Of a stretch of DNA of 38,947 nucleotides, positions 21,433 through 29,632 are shown in pieces. Source of the stretch: a virus. The notes below the pieces were generated by a model. It made no database searches. It saw only the letters and a program-made list of their open reading frames with translations, and was not told where the DNA came from. The first letter of the stretch is position 1. Each line of letters starts with the position of its first letter. The stretch is taken from positions 1 to 38,947 of IMG/VR virus record IMGVR_UViG_3300034109_000201. The stretch is one strand, 5' to 3'. Both the position numbers and the translations under genes were made by a program.

Positions 21433-24400
21433 TAGGTCAGCGCTCCCGACAGGCCAGCCGTGTTCGATGCGATCTCGGCGAGGTAGTCATTGTTGATCTT
21501 CAGCAGCGCCGCCATGTCCGCTTCGTACGTCGCCATGCCGGACGGCTGCTGCATACGAAGGCTGCTGCCTTGTTCGTCCGCCATCAGCACGCCGCTTCCC
21601 GCCGACCGATCCGAGCCGACCATGGCGGTCATGCTTGTCGCGATGCTGCTCAGCAGCCCGGTCTGCTCCTCCGCTTCGGTCAGTAGGCCGCGCTGCATCT
21701 GCTCGCCAGCCGAAACGACTCCCGCCAACTTCAGCCCGCCAATGGCCGTGTCCAGCGTGTCCGTCACCGCCTGTGCGTCCTCTGTCGCGCTCGTCTTTGC
21801 CTTGTCGGCGTTCTCTAGCGCGCTGATCTCTGACTGCATCGCGAGCGCTTCCGCGATCTGCTGCGACGTGGCTCCCTGCTCCTTCAACTTCTTCTCAAGG
21901 TAGCCCGCCTCGCCCAACTTCAACTTGTCCAACTGGTCGGCGAGGCCCGACAGCGTGCTTGCCACTTCTTCTTGATTCGCCTTGAGGCGCTCGGCCTCGG
22001 TGATCTGCGCTTCGATATCCAGCGTGCGCTGCAGGGCGTCCTCCAGCGCCTTGCCAGTGAGGCCCATGCCCTCCAACTGTCGCCGCATCAGTTCTTCGTG
22101 CGCGCCCTGCGCCTCAAGCAGCCGCGTCTCCAACGCGTCAAAGTGTCCCTTGACAGCCTCATCGACCTTCGCGGCATCAAGGATCGACTGCAACTGCATC
22201 GCCTGTTGAATCTGCGCATCGGTCGCTCCCTGCTGCAGCAACTTCGTTCGCAGGATCTCCGCCTCGGTCATGCCGAGTTGATCGACCTTTGCCTGCAGGT
22301 CTGAGATGGTTGCCGCGATCTCCTCCCGGGCTCGCTTCTGCTGCTCTAGCACTTCCAGTTCTTCCTGCAGCGCGCGCACCCGGGCGGCGTCGGCGACGGC
22401 CAAGCCCTGCTTCGTGACGGCTTCGTACTCGGCCCATTCCGCCGCCGACATCGTTGCCTTTGCGATCTGATCGTTCAGGTCGGCAATGACTTCGTGGACC
22501 TTCTGCTCGCGCTCCAGCAATGCGATTCGCTCCTGCAGCCCGCGCGCCTCGTTGATCTGCGCGTCTGTTGCGCCGCCTTGCCGCATCTTGGCAATGGTTG
22601 CTTCGGCGTCTCCCATCTCCAGCGACTGCAACTTGTCGCGCAGGTTCTCCAGTTCCGACTCCACCTTGCGCATCGACGCCTTGTCCGCCACGACGGGCAG
22701 CGCCGCAGGACTGCCCTCCATCTGGCTCGTCTGCCGCTCCCACGACTTCGCAATGCCTTCCATAACGGCCATCGTCGCGTCCGGCTTGATCGCGTCCACG
22801 GCGCGCTGCAGCGCCTCGGCAGAATCCTCTCCCGCCGCTACTGCCGCTTCCTTGGCGGCTCCGAATGCCGTCGCCGCCGCTCCGCCAATCGACTCGCTGA
22901 TGTCGTGCCCGGCGTTGGTCAGGTATTCGACCGCGTACACGATCCATTCCACGACCTTCAGCACGGCACCTAGTGCCCCCATGATCGCAGTCACGATGAC
23001 CCCGCCGATGGCCTGCAGCAGATTCCAAACGACGGAGAAGGCGTTGACGATCAGGGCAACCACGTCGTACACGACGGCCAGCGTGAGTGCGATGCTCTGC
23101 AGTCCGCCGAGCAGCGCACCAGTGTCCGCCGTCATCATCTCCGTGATCGACTCCGCCAAGTCGCGAAGCACCGGAGCCATGGCGCTGGCAAACATCGTCT
23201 TCATGTTCTCAAGCGACTTGCTCGCGGCTTCCACCTTGTCGTTCGTCGCGGCCAACTGCTCCACCATCTGCGCAGGGATCGTCAACTTGCGCGCGTTCTC
23301 CTGCGCCTCGCGCAGCGACTCGGCGGTGGCGTTCACGGCAGGAGCGAGTCCCATGCCGGACTTGCCGAACAGGTCGCGCAGCATCGCGATTCTCTGCTGC
23401 GACGAGCCAAGTTCGCGGATGCGACCGATGACGGACTCCAGCGCCTGATCCGGCGTGCTCTGCGCCAGCGCGTTGAAGTCCAGCCCAAGCCGCTTGAAGG
23501 ATTCCTGTGCGCCTTCAGTGCCGTCTACGGCATCCTGCAACTTCACTGACAGGCGCGCGGCTGCCGTCTCTACGGTTCCAGCGGACACGCCTACCTCGTG
23601 ATAGGCATAGTTCAGCCGCTGGAACTCCTCTACGCCCATCCCGGCCATGAGCGCCTGATCGGCAAGCGCATCCATCGCCTTTGCCTGCGACCGCGTCAAC
23701 GCCAGTGCGCCAACGGTTGCCGCCGCAAACGCCGCCGCGACGAGCCCCACGGGGCCGAGCGCCTTGCCTACGGACAAGCCAAAGACCTTGAAGCCCGACG
23801 CCGACGCGGCGACCTCTTGCCCCAACTTCTGCGCCGCCTCCGCTGCTGCCTTGGCCTTCTCCTGAAAGCCAGCGAGCGACGGAAGACGCAGCGCCGACTG
23901 CCCGCGCGTGAGGTCGATGCCCATGCCGCGCAACTTGCCGCGCATCGCCTCCTTGCGCTGGTTCGATGCAATGGTGCGACCGAGCGCCGCCTGTGCTTGC
24001 GTCGCCGCGTTCGTGGCAGCGGTGACGCGCTCCTGCGCCTTCGCGACATCTGCGGTCGCCCGCTCCAGCAGTTTCGCCTTGTCTGCAGCGGCAAGGAACT
24101 GACCCGTGAACGGGTCGCGGCCCTTCGCCGCCTTTGCGCGGAACGCCTCGGCACCAGCCAGTTTCTCCACGGCCAGCCGCTGCGCGTTGATCGCATCGGT
24201 GACCTTCTTGCGCGCGCCGGACGTGTCTTCGATGGTAAGTGCAGCAGCAGCGCGGTTTGGGTTGATGCCCTCCTGCGCAAGCATCGCACGAGCCATGCCG
24301 ATGTTCTTGCGCGTGCCCTTCGCACTCGCGAGCGCCTGCTGCGCTGCCTTGCTTTGCTTTAGCGCCTCCGTCAGCCGCGCCTGCTGCTCTGCCGCAGCCT

Positions 24401-24635
24401 TGACGCCTCCGTTGAAGCCGTCCCACATGGTGCGCATCCCGCCCACCAACTCCTTCAGCGAAGACGCGCGCGCGTAGATGGCGTCCACGCCCGGGATGTT
24501 TGACGCGACCGCGCCAGCAGCCTTGCTCGTGCTGTCGGTGAACTTCTTGACCTGCTCCTGCCCGCGCTTGAGGCCCTGCTCCAAGCCGCGCGTAGACGCG
24601 CCGACATTGACGAACAGGTTGCCTACCGTTGCCAT
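21432..24635 (-). CDS. Tail tape measure protein
   Basis: This 1067-residue protein sets tail length and helps DNA entry. At about 1.5 angstrom per residue it predicts a tail near 160 nm. It has long Ala/Gln/Glu-rich helical segments, a hydrophobic stretch near residues 290-310 and a larger hydrophobic block near 510-570 (for example YDVVALIVNAFSVVWNLLQA). At about 665-945 a motif recurs four times in varying form: a short LxxGxxE lead, a Lys/Met-rich helix, then QGATxxQI or similar. N-terminal FVNVGASTRGLEQGLKRGQ is typical of tape measures. AAAGG lies 6 bases before ATG 24635. Confidence 0.93.
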   Translation of the reverse strand: MATVGNLFVNVGASTRGLEQGLKRGQEQVKKFTDSTSKAAGAVASNIPGVDAIYARASSLKELVGGMRTMWDGFNGGVKAAAEQQARLTEALKQSKAAQQALASAKGTRKNIGMARAMLAQEGINPNRAAAALTIEDTSGARKKVTDAINAQRLAVEKLAGAEAFRAKAAKGRDPFTGQFLAAADKAKLLERATADVAKAQERVTAATNAATQAQAALGRTIASNQRKEAMRGKLRGMGIDLTRGQSALRLPSLAGFQEKAKAAAEAAQKLGQEVAASASGFKVFGLSVGKALGPVGLVAAAFAAATVGALALTRSQAKAMDALADQALMAGMGVEEFQRLNYAYHEVGVSAGTVETAAARLSVKLQDAVDGTEGAQESFKRLGLDFNALAQSTPDQALESVIGRIRELGSSQQRIAMLRDLFGKSGMGLAPAVNATAESLREAQENARKLTIPAQMVEQLAATNDKVEAASKSLENMKTMFASAMAPVLRDLAESITEMMTADTGALLGGLQSIALTLAVVYDVVALIVNAFSVVWNLLQAIGGVIVTAIMGALGAVLKVVEWIVYAVEYLTNAGHDISESIGGAAATAFGAAKEAAVAAGEDSAEALQRAVDAIKPDATMAVMEGIAKSWERQTSQMEGSPAALPVVADKASMRKVESELENLRDKLQSLEMGDAEATIAKMRQGGATDAQINEARGLQERIALLEREQKVHEVIADLNDQIAKATMSAAEWAEYEAVTKQGLAVADAARVRALQEELEVLEQQKRAREEIAATISDLQAKVDQLGMTEAEILRTKLLQQGATDAQIQQAMQLQSILDAAKVDEAVKGHFDALETRLLEAQGAHEELMRRQLEGMGLTGKALEDALQRTLDIEAQITEAERLKANQEEVASTLSGLADQLDKLKLGEAGYLEKKLKEQGATSQQIAEALAMQSEISALENADKAKTSATEDAQAVTDTLDTAIGGLKLAGVVSAGEQMQRGLLTEAEEQTGLLSSIATSMTAMVGSDRSAGSGVLMADEQGSSLRMQQPSGMATYEADMAALLKINNDYLAEIASNTAGLSGALT

Positions 24636-24637
24636 CG

Positions 24638-24982
24638 TCAGCCTTTCGTGGCGTTCGCCTCACGCGCTGCTGACTGCGCCGCCAGCATCTGGAACATGGC
24701 AAGCGCCTTCGCCTCGCCACCCGGGTCATTGTCGGGCAGGAACGGCATGAAGTCCACCGTCTTGAACGGCTTGGAGCCCTTCTTCCTGTTGGCGTTCGCG
24801 AACAGCGCCGACAGCATGGCGAAGTTGTAGTCCGTGCGCCACGCTCCGATTGGCTCAACGCGGTCGAACGCCAGCCACTCTGTGAGTTCCGCCGACGAGA
24901 CGCGCTCCAGCAGTTCTTCGACTGTGCAGTGCAGGGCGAGTGCGAGACGGAAGTAGAACCGTCGCGACCCGCCCCGCGTCAG
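24638..24982 (-). CDS. Tail assembly chaperone, T-like part without ordinary start
   Basis: This frame encodes RFYFRLALALHCTVEELLER, SAELTEWLAFDRVEP and a helical tail to the stop at 24638. That is the DUF4035/minor-tail-T-like module that follows lambda G as the GT extension. The frame is in -1 phase to the preceding chaperone gene and is open from 24997, but has no ATG, GTG or TTG before the conserved part. A CTG at 24982 overlaps the upstream stop (CTGA), one base after AGGAGG. It is therefore made either by frameshifting near 24982-24997 or from a non-standard start. No classic slippery heptamer is visible. Confidence 0.72.
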   Translation of the reverse strand: MTRGGSRRFYFRLALALHCTVEELLERVSSAELTEWLAFDRVEPIGAWRTDYNFAMLSALFANANRKKGSKPFKTVDFMPFLPDNDPGGEAKALAMFQMLAAQSAAREANATKG

Positions 24983-25338
24983 TCCTCCTGCAATTCCTCA
25001 ATGTCTCCGCTGCCGAGCCCGGACAGGCGCTGCGCGACGGTGAACAGCGCGTCCAGCACCTGCGCTGGCAGCGCGCCAAGTTCTGCTTCCTCGGCGTCGG
25101 TGAACAGGCGCGCGCCCTTGTCATCGCAGATGGATCGCACGAGCAACTTCGCGCGGATGTTCTCGGTGGAAAGGACGCGCTGCTTGCCGCGCTGGACGAA
25201 GCACGCGTTCTCAAACGAATCCCGCTCCTTCCCGGTGAGCCCGCGCACGTAGATGGGATTGTCGAGCCCATCCACGCGCACTTGCTCTACGGCCAGCCGC
25301 GACTTCAGGGACAGCAGTGTGGCTTTGTCTGTGTGCAT
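24979..25338 (-). CDS. Tail assembly chaperone, G-like part
   Basis: A 119-residue cytoplasmic chaperone that keeps the tape measure soluble during tail assembly. The pattern is VEQVRVDGLDNPIYVRGLTG, a helical KERDSFENACF unit, then acidic AEEAELGALPAQVLDALFTV and a charged end (DIEELQED). It lies between the tail tube genes and the tape measure, the position of lambda G. The T-like frame follows in -1 phase. Confidence 0.85.
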   Translation of the reverse strand: MHTDKATLLSLKSRLAVEQVRVDGLDNPIYVRGLTGKERDSFENACFVQRGKQRVLSTENIRAKLLVRSICDDKGARLFTDAEEAELGALPAQVLDALFTVAQRLSGLGSGDIEELQED

Positions 25339-25369
25339 GACCGCACTGTATCCGCTGCCTGCCGTCTGC

Positions 25370-25813
25370 TCAAGTCCGGTTCAAGAAGGCCACCGTCACG
25401 GGGCCGGAGATGCGGATGGTGTAGGTGACGCCAACCGCGCCATCTACCGCCGCCTCCATTGCCGTGTTCTGCACGTACCCGGCAAAGGCAAGCGTCACGC
25501 CGTCTTTGCCGTTGTCGGCGTTCCCGAAGATGACCTTCATGTCGGTTGGCGTAGAAGCGCCGCTCGTCGGCAAGGTCGGCTGGAGCCCAGCCCCGCTCGT
25601 CATGAACGCCGTCACCTCAACGGTGCCTCCGTCCGTCGTGCCGAGCACGTACGCCTTCGCCGTGTCTGTGAGGTTGGTGACATCAATCTCCGCAGCGCTA
25701 ACGCCGCTGAAGGAGATGGATTGAATCTCTCCCTTGACGGGCTGCGTCGAAGGAGTGAGTTCCGCGTTCGTGGTCGGGTTGATGAACCGTGAGTTGTATG
25801 CGCTAACTGCCAT
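25370..25813 (-). CDS. Tail tube protein, copy 1
   Basis: A 147-residue major tail protein-like sequence that should form the hexameric rings of the tail tube. It shares with the neighbouring 25832 gene product the segments VTNLxxTAKxYVLGT, GGTVEVTAFMTS and GYVQNTAMEAAVDGAV. It has an extra N-terminal insertion (residues 9-27) and a slightly longer centre. ATG 25813 has GGAGG 7 bases upstream. Confidence 0.8.
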   Translation of the reverse strand: MAVSAYNSRFINPTTNAELTPSTQPVKGEIQSISFSGVSAAEIDVTNLTDTAKAYVLGTTDGGTVEVTAFMTSGAGLQPTLPTSGASTPTDMKVIFGNADNGKDGVTLAFAGYVQNTAMEAAVDGAVGVTYTIRISGPVTVAFLNRT

Positions 25814-25831
25814 GACGCGTCCTCCGTTGGA

Positions 25832-26218
25832 TCAGGTGCCAGCAGCGATGGTCACGGTGCCCGTGAGACGGATCGTGTAGGTGGTCGAAACAGCGCCGTC
25901 CACTGCCGCCTCAAAGGACGTGTTCTGCACGTAGCCCGTGAAGGACACGACTGGACCCGTAGCGCCGAAGCGCAGTCCGTACGAAGTCGGCGAGCCGTCG
26001 CCGCTCGTCGGCAGCGTCGGGGCAGTGGCAGTCATAAAGCAACTGATCTCCACCGTGCCGCCGTCCATCGTGCCGAGCACGTAGGACTTGGCTGTGCTGG
26101 CGAGGTTGGTCACGTCGATCTCAGCCGCGCTGATGCCGCTGAAGGAGATGCTGGTGACCTCGCCGACAATGTCTCCGGCTCCGGTCGTGAACTGGGTGTT
26201 GAATGCACTGATTGCCAT
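25832..26218 (-). CDS. Tail tube protein, copy 2
   Basis: A 128-residue paralogue of the adjacent 147-residue protein. Shared blocks include ISFSGISAAEIDVTNLASTA, SYVLGTMDGGTVEISCFMT, FTGYVQNTSFEAAVDGAVST and TYTIRLTGTVTIA. Two adjacent tail tube genes imply a recent duplication; one may build the tube and the other a cap or an initiating ring (inference). AGGA lies 6 bases before ATG 26218. Confidence 0.8.
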   Translation of the reverse strand: MAISAFNTQFTTGAGDIVGEVTSISFSGISAAEIDVTNLASTAKSYVLGTMDGGTVEISCFMTATAPTLPTSGDGSPTSYGLRFGATGPVVSFTGYVQNTSFEAAVDGAVSTTYTIRLTGTVTIAAGT

Positions 26219-26226
26219 TGGTGGTC

Positions 26227-26646
26227 CTATGCGGGCTTGGGTTCGTACATGACGCTGAACACGGTCGTGTGCAGGTACACGCCGCTTGCTTCGCCAGCCT
26301 GCGGAGCCATGTACGCCGTCACCGACCGCGAGTGTAAGGAGTGCAAGACCCGGGTGCTAGCGTCCTCACCACTGTACGCATCCAGCGCCTTGACTACCTG
26401 CAAGGCGACTTGCTGCGCGGTGGCTGCCGTGGCCGCGACAGCGACCACTTCAAGGTCGGCTTTCCATGCCTTCGCGCCCTTCATCGTCTTGAGGGCTTCT
26501 TCGTTGTTGATGCCGAAGACCACGGCAGGCAGCGGTGAGTCCTGCGCCCGAGACTCTGGGAATATCCGGGCAGCAGAGCCTCCGATGAGGCTGGTCAGCC
26601 CCGTCTGTGACGCCATCCGGGTTCGGATGATTGCCTGCACGTTCAT
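26227..26646 (-). CDS. DUF3168-like tail terminator/completion protein
   Basis: A 139-residue protein with the pattern of small tail completion proteins: IIRTRMASQTGLTSLIGG, RIFPESRAQDSPLPAVVFGI, a central LEVVAVAATAATAQQVALQV helix and VYLHTTVFSVMYE at the end. Such proteins cap the tail at the head-proximal end. Start and previous stop overlap as TGATG. Confidence 0.78.
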   Translation of the reverse strand: MNVQAIIRTRMASQTGLTSLIGGSAARIFPESRAQDSPLPAVVFGINNEEALKTMKGAKAWKADLEVVAVAATAATAQQVALQVVKALDAYSGEDASTRVLHSLHSRSVTAYMAPQAGEASGVYLHTTVFSVMYEPKPA

Positions 26647-27185
26647 CAGGGCTTCCTGCCAATCTCCTGTCGCAGCACGGCAAGGAAACGACGTTCCGCC
26701 GCTGCTCGGTTCGCCTCAAACGCTGGACGCATGAATGGCCGTTCGGCAATGCGGCGCGTCCGAATCTTGCGCCCAAAGAAGTGCGTGAGCCGGAAGCCGT
26801 ACTCAATCAGGTGCGCCAGCGATGCGCGAACCCAAAGAGGCTGCTGCTTCCCGGGCTCCTGCTTCGGAGCCGTGCCGCGCGGCCTGCCGTAGAACACCGC
26901 CAGCCGCCCTCGGCTGAAGTACCTGCTGCCCCGTGCGCGCTGCAACTTGATGCTGGTACGGCTCGCGATTGCCTCGCGCGTGCGCGTGGTGCCGCCAGTC
27001 TTGCTGGGCACTCCGAGCACGTTCTGCTTCGCGGCCTTCTGAATGATCTCCAGCGACGGCTTGACGGCGCGCACGAACATCGCCTCCTGAACTCGCTTGG
27101 CGACTCCAGCCATCTCCTGCTGAACGCGCTCTGTCCCCGTGACCTTGACGCTGATCTCCGCCGTCCCCATGCGGCGCTTGCTCAC
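26646..27185 (-). CDS. HK97 gp10-like head-tail joining protein
   Basis: A 179-residue basic protein of the HK97 gp10 type, which completes the head-tail joint. Features are AEISVKVTGTERVQQEMAGV, a helix, the long basic middle and LIEYGFRL, RPFMRPAFEANR. The GTG at 27185 is chosen as start: it overlaps the upstream stop (GTGA) and has GGAGG 7 bases before it, while the internal ATG 27170 has none. It overlaps the following gene by one base. Confidence 0.78.
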   Translation of the reverse strand: MSKRRMGTAEISVKVTGTERVQQEMAGVAKRVQEAMFVRAVKPSLEIIQKAAKQNVLGVPSKTGGTTRTREAIASRTSIKLQRARGSRYFSRGRLAVFYGRPRGTAPKQEPGKQQPLWVRASLAHLIEYGFRLTHFFGRKIRTRRIAERPFMRPAFEANRAAAERRFLAVLRQEIGRKP

Positions 27186-27508
27186 AGCATCACCTCCGCG
27201 ATGATCTCCATGAAGCGGCGCTTGACATCGACCGCGCGCACGGCCTTCGCGTTGAAGTCGATGCCGCGCCACCGCAGACGCATCCTCTCGCCGTACGGCC
27301 TGCACTCGGAGGCACGTACGGTCACGACGATTCGCCGCTTTGCCTCCGTCCCGTCATAGGCGTCCTGTTCGCCAGCGCCTTCCTCCACGACCGCCGCCCA
27401 TACGTCCCGTGGCTGACCCCACGTTTCCGTCTGCTGGCCCATGGCGTCGGTGCCAATGGTTGGCACCGTGACCCGGACGCGCTCCCGCATCTTGCCAATC
27501 GCGGTCAC
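27182..27508 (-). CDS. Head-tail adaptor (Phage_H_T_join type)
   Basis: A 108-residue protein that forms part of the connector ring between portal and tail. The family pattern is MRERVRVTVPTIGTDAMGQQ, WGQPRDVWAAV, EAKRRIVVTVRASECRPYGERMRLRWRGIDFN (read in halves) and EIIAEVML. Palindromic site D lies inside its N-terminal coding part. The start overlaps the gp6-like gene stop (ATGA). Confidence 0.85.
   Translation of the reverse strand: MTAIGKMRERVRVTVPTIGTDAMGQQTETWGQPRDVWAAVVEEGAGEQDAYDGTEAKRRIVVTVRASECRPYGERMRLRWRGIDFNAKAVRAVDVKRRFMEIIAEVML
27450..27466. promoter_or_regulatory. Palindromic site D inside the adaptor gene
   Basis: GTGCCAATGGTTGGCAC has the core GCCAA-NNN-TTGGC found at 2221, 13291 and 13315. 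It lies in coding sequence (TVPTIGT), so it may be a chance match, but its outer bases are the same as those of site A (GTG...CAC). A regulator could use it as an auxiliary or looping site (inference). Confidence 0.35.
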
Positions 27509-28119
27509 AGCAGCATCTCCCGCTGCTTCATCGTCCCGAGCAGCGCCTCCACGGTGAACTTGACATCGGTGCTGATCGTGCCGTTGACCACGGCTTCGCG
27601 GTTCTCGTACCAGTGCCCGACCATGAGCCGGATCGCGTGCTTCGCCATCTCCGGCACTTCCGCTGCGCTGGCGTAGCCAGCCACGACGGTGATCTGCACG
27701 GCGTCAGTCGCCACCTCGGTGCGCGGCCACTCGGTCTTGAGGACAGGCAGTCGAATCCGCAGTGGCGTCAGGTTGGATGACGCCCGGTAGTCAGTGTTCA
27801 CCGTTCCGACTTGCACGGTGTCCCCTCCGACCGGACGCCACCCAACCTGCGTCACGGCGGTCACCGGGCCGATGGGCAGCACGATGTCGTTGCGCTCGCT
27901 CGGGAACCCGTCCGCCTCCAAGTAGAACGAACGCGAACAGAGGATGACGCTCGTGTGCCGCTCAACGTAATCCCGGGCCGCTTCTCCGAGCGAAGCGATG
28001 AGCGCATCCTCGTCGCTGTTGTCAACGCGCAGATGCGTCTTGAGTTCGGCGACCGTGAGCGGCGCGAATGTCGCCGCGCCTACTGCGCCCCACCTGAATC
28101 GCGGTCTGACTTCGGCCAC
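27505..28119 (-). CDS. Gp6-like head-tail connector
   Basis: A 204-residue connector protein. It has the head-tail connector pattern TVAELKTHLRVDNSDEDALI, AARDYVERHTSVIL, VLPIGPVTAVTQV, MAKHAIRLMVGHWYENREAV and ALLGTMKQREML. GTG 28119 is taken as start because AAAGG lies 7 bases upstream; this overlaps the previous small gene by 40 bases. The frame beyond it is a shadow of that gene. It sits on the portal ring in assembled virions. Confidence 0.85.
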   Translation of the reverse strand: MAEVRPRFRWGAVGAATFAPLTVAELKTHLRVDNSDEDALIASLGEAARDYVERHTSVILCSRSFYLEADGFPSERNDIVLPIGPVTAVTQVGWRPVGGDTVQVGTVNTDYRASSNLTPLRIRLPVLKTEWPRTEVATDAVQITVVAGYASAAEVPEMAKHAIRLMVGHWYENREAVVNGTISTDVKFTVEALLGTMKQREMLL

Positions 28120-28292
28120 TTGGTCGCCTTTCTTGCCGCTGGTCGCGCCACGGCTACGCGGTCTTGCGGCGGCTCGCTTGCCCATCCGCTCGCCAAGAGG
28201 TCTGCAGCCATCTCGTCCGGCAGGTCCACGTCCTGCCCTGCGGCGTATGCGGCGTGTTCCGTCACGATTGGGATGGTGATGATGACTCGCAT
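28080..28292 (-). CDS. Small head-module protein
   Basis: A 70-residue protein resembling the small phage head/tail-junction proteins that read (V/I)xxxPIxxxxxAAxGxxVDLxDExAxxLLAxGWAxx. Here this is visible in IPIVTEHAAYAAGQDVDLPD and MAADLLASGWASEP. The basic C-terminus overlaps the next gene. ATG 28292 follows the end of a GC stem-loop directly and has no Shine-Dalgarno, so translation may depend on read-through from the capsid gene. Confidence 0.65.
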   Translation of the reverse strand: MRVIITIPIVTEHAAYAAGQDVDLPDEMAADLLASGWASEPPQDRVAVARPAARKATKWPKSDRDSGGAQ

Positions 28293-28299
28293 AAGCAAA

Positions 28300-28336
28300 G
28301 CGGGTGGCGGCGGCGTTGGAGCCAGCCGCCACCCGC
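28300..28336 (-). terminator. Stem-loop after the major capsid gene
   Basis: On the minus strand, GCGGGTGGCGGC and GCCGCCACCCGC form a 12-bp stem with a 13-base loop, followed by TTTGCTT and then the ATG of the next gene. It sits 18 bases after the capsid stop. It is likely a partial terminator or a 3'-end stabiliser that makes capsid mRNA more abundant than downstream messages (inference). Confidence 0.7.
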
Positions 28337-28354
28337 CATCCGGGGGAGATTGCC

Positions 28355-29632
28355 TTACGCCTTGACCTTCAGGAAGCGGAACGCGTCCATCAGGCTGGCT
28401 TTGGCGTCCACGCGGGCGAACGCAAAGTAGCCCGTCTGATTGTTCGCCAAGAACTGCTCGCGCGCCACCTTGATGTTGACCGACTCACGGTCGCCCACGT
28501 GGTAGTACGAGAAGTCACCGAACACCGCGACGTTGCGCGCGGTGCCCGTCGCCGGGTACGCGGGGCCCTTCGCCACGCACACGACCGGGTAGCCGAGCAG
28601 CCGATCCGGCTCACCGTCCTGCAGGCGACCGTCGCCCACGCTCCACGCGAACGGCGCGTAGCCAGACGCGCTGCCCTGCTGCAGAATGGCGCGGATCTTG
28701 GCAAACGTCGAATCAGTCATCACCCACTTCGCGTTTGCGCGGTACTGACGCGGCAGCGTGTAGGTCATGTTGATGAGGTCGGCCAGCGCGATGGCGTTGG
28801 ACGCCGCCGTCGTGTACTCGCTGATGGTCGTGCCCGCGCCCGTGGTGTAAGAGAAGATGCCCTTGGGCTTGCCGCTGCCGTCGCCCTCCACGAACGCTTC
28901 CTCCTCCTTCTCGCCCATGACCTTGCCGATCTGATCGGCGAGGATGGATTCGATGGAGAAGCCCGGGCCGCGCGACGGAGCGTCGGCCAGCAGTTCGTTG
29001 CTGAACTTCGTGAAGTACCGCATGGTGTACGGCGAGAGCACCATGTTGGTGAAGGTCGGGCTGGACTCCGACACAGCCACCGCTTCGGCAACCCACGCGG
29101 CAGTGCCGTAGCCGCTCTCAATCACGATGTCGGTCTTGAACGTCCCGAGCGGCATCACGTTGGCGACCGAACGCATGGCGTTGGTCTGCCAGCGCTTCTT
29201 GATGAGTTGGTTGTAGAACTCCGTGGACGGCAGGTAGCCGCCGTCCGCGTCGCTGCCCTCGGACATGGCGCGGGCCTCATCGACGTTCAGGCCACCGACG
29301 CCCCGCGTCAGGTACGACACGAAGGCGCTGCGGTACTCCTCGCTGGCGGTGAACTTCTCCAGACGGCGCTCCTGCACGGGCGACAGGTTGCGCTGCTCGG
29401 CGATGGCGCTGATGGCGGCGGCGCGCGTGCTCGTCGCCTTGGTCTGCGCGTCAAGCAGCGCGTAGTGCTGGTCGCGCATCTTGATGAGGTCGGTGAGCCG
29501 CGCGTTGTTCTTCTCGTACTCGGCCTCGGCTTCGCCGCTCATGGGCGAGGCATTGGCCTGCGCGCCTTCAACGGCCTTCTTCATGCGCTCGTAGAGCGAG
29601 CCAATCTCGTCGGTGATCTCACGGATAGTCAT
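28355..29632 (-). CDS. Major capsid protein, HK97 fold, with delta domain
   Basis: This 425-residue shell protein carries an N-terminal ~95-residue helical delta domain (EITDEIGSLYERMKKAVEG, EYEKNNARLTDLIKMRDQ), the internal scaffold removed by the protease. The HK97 core follows, with the junction near ISAIAEQRNLSPVQERR. Conserved parts are DADGGYLPSTEFYNQLI, FTNMVLSPYTMRYFTKFSNE, LLADAPSRGPGFSIESIL, FVEGDGSGKPKGIF and VFGDFSYYHVGDRES. It is the better candidate for the main shell component because it has the scaffold domain and is followed by a stabilising stem-loop. A second HK97-fold protein is encoded 14 bases upstream. Confidence 0.92.
   Translation of the reverse strand: MTIREITDEIGSLYERMKKAVEGAQANASPMSGEAEAEYEKNNARLTDLIKMRDQHYALLDAQTKATSTRAAAISAIAEQRNLSPVQERRLEKFTASEEYRSAFVSYLTRGVGGLNVDEARAMSEGSDADGGYLPSTEFYNQLIKKRWQTNAMRSVANVMPLGTFKTDIVIESGYGTAAWVAEAVAVSESSPTFTNMVLSPYTMRYFTKFSNELLADAPSRGPGFSIESILADQIGKVMGEKEEEAFVEGDGSGKPKGIFSYTTGAGTTISEYTTAASNAIALADLINMTYTLPRQYRANAKWVMTDSTFAKIRAILQQGSASGYAPFAWSVGDGRLQDGEPDRLLGYPVVCVAKGPAYPATGTARNVAVFGDFSYYHVGDRESVNIKVAREQFLANNQTGYFAFARVDAKASLMDAFRFLKVKA

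Noticed and set aside
24858-24858. Long Arg/Ser-rich minus-strand frame 23515-24858 over the tape measure start.
   Set aside because: It is a frame-shifted shadow of the tape measure and of the T-like chaperone gene, which carry the recognisable motifs.
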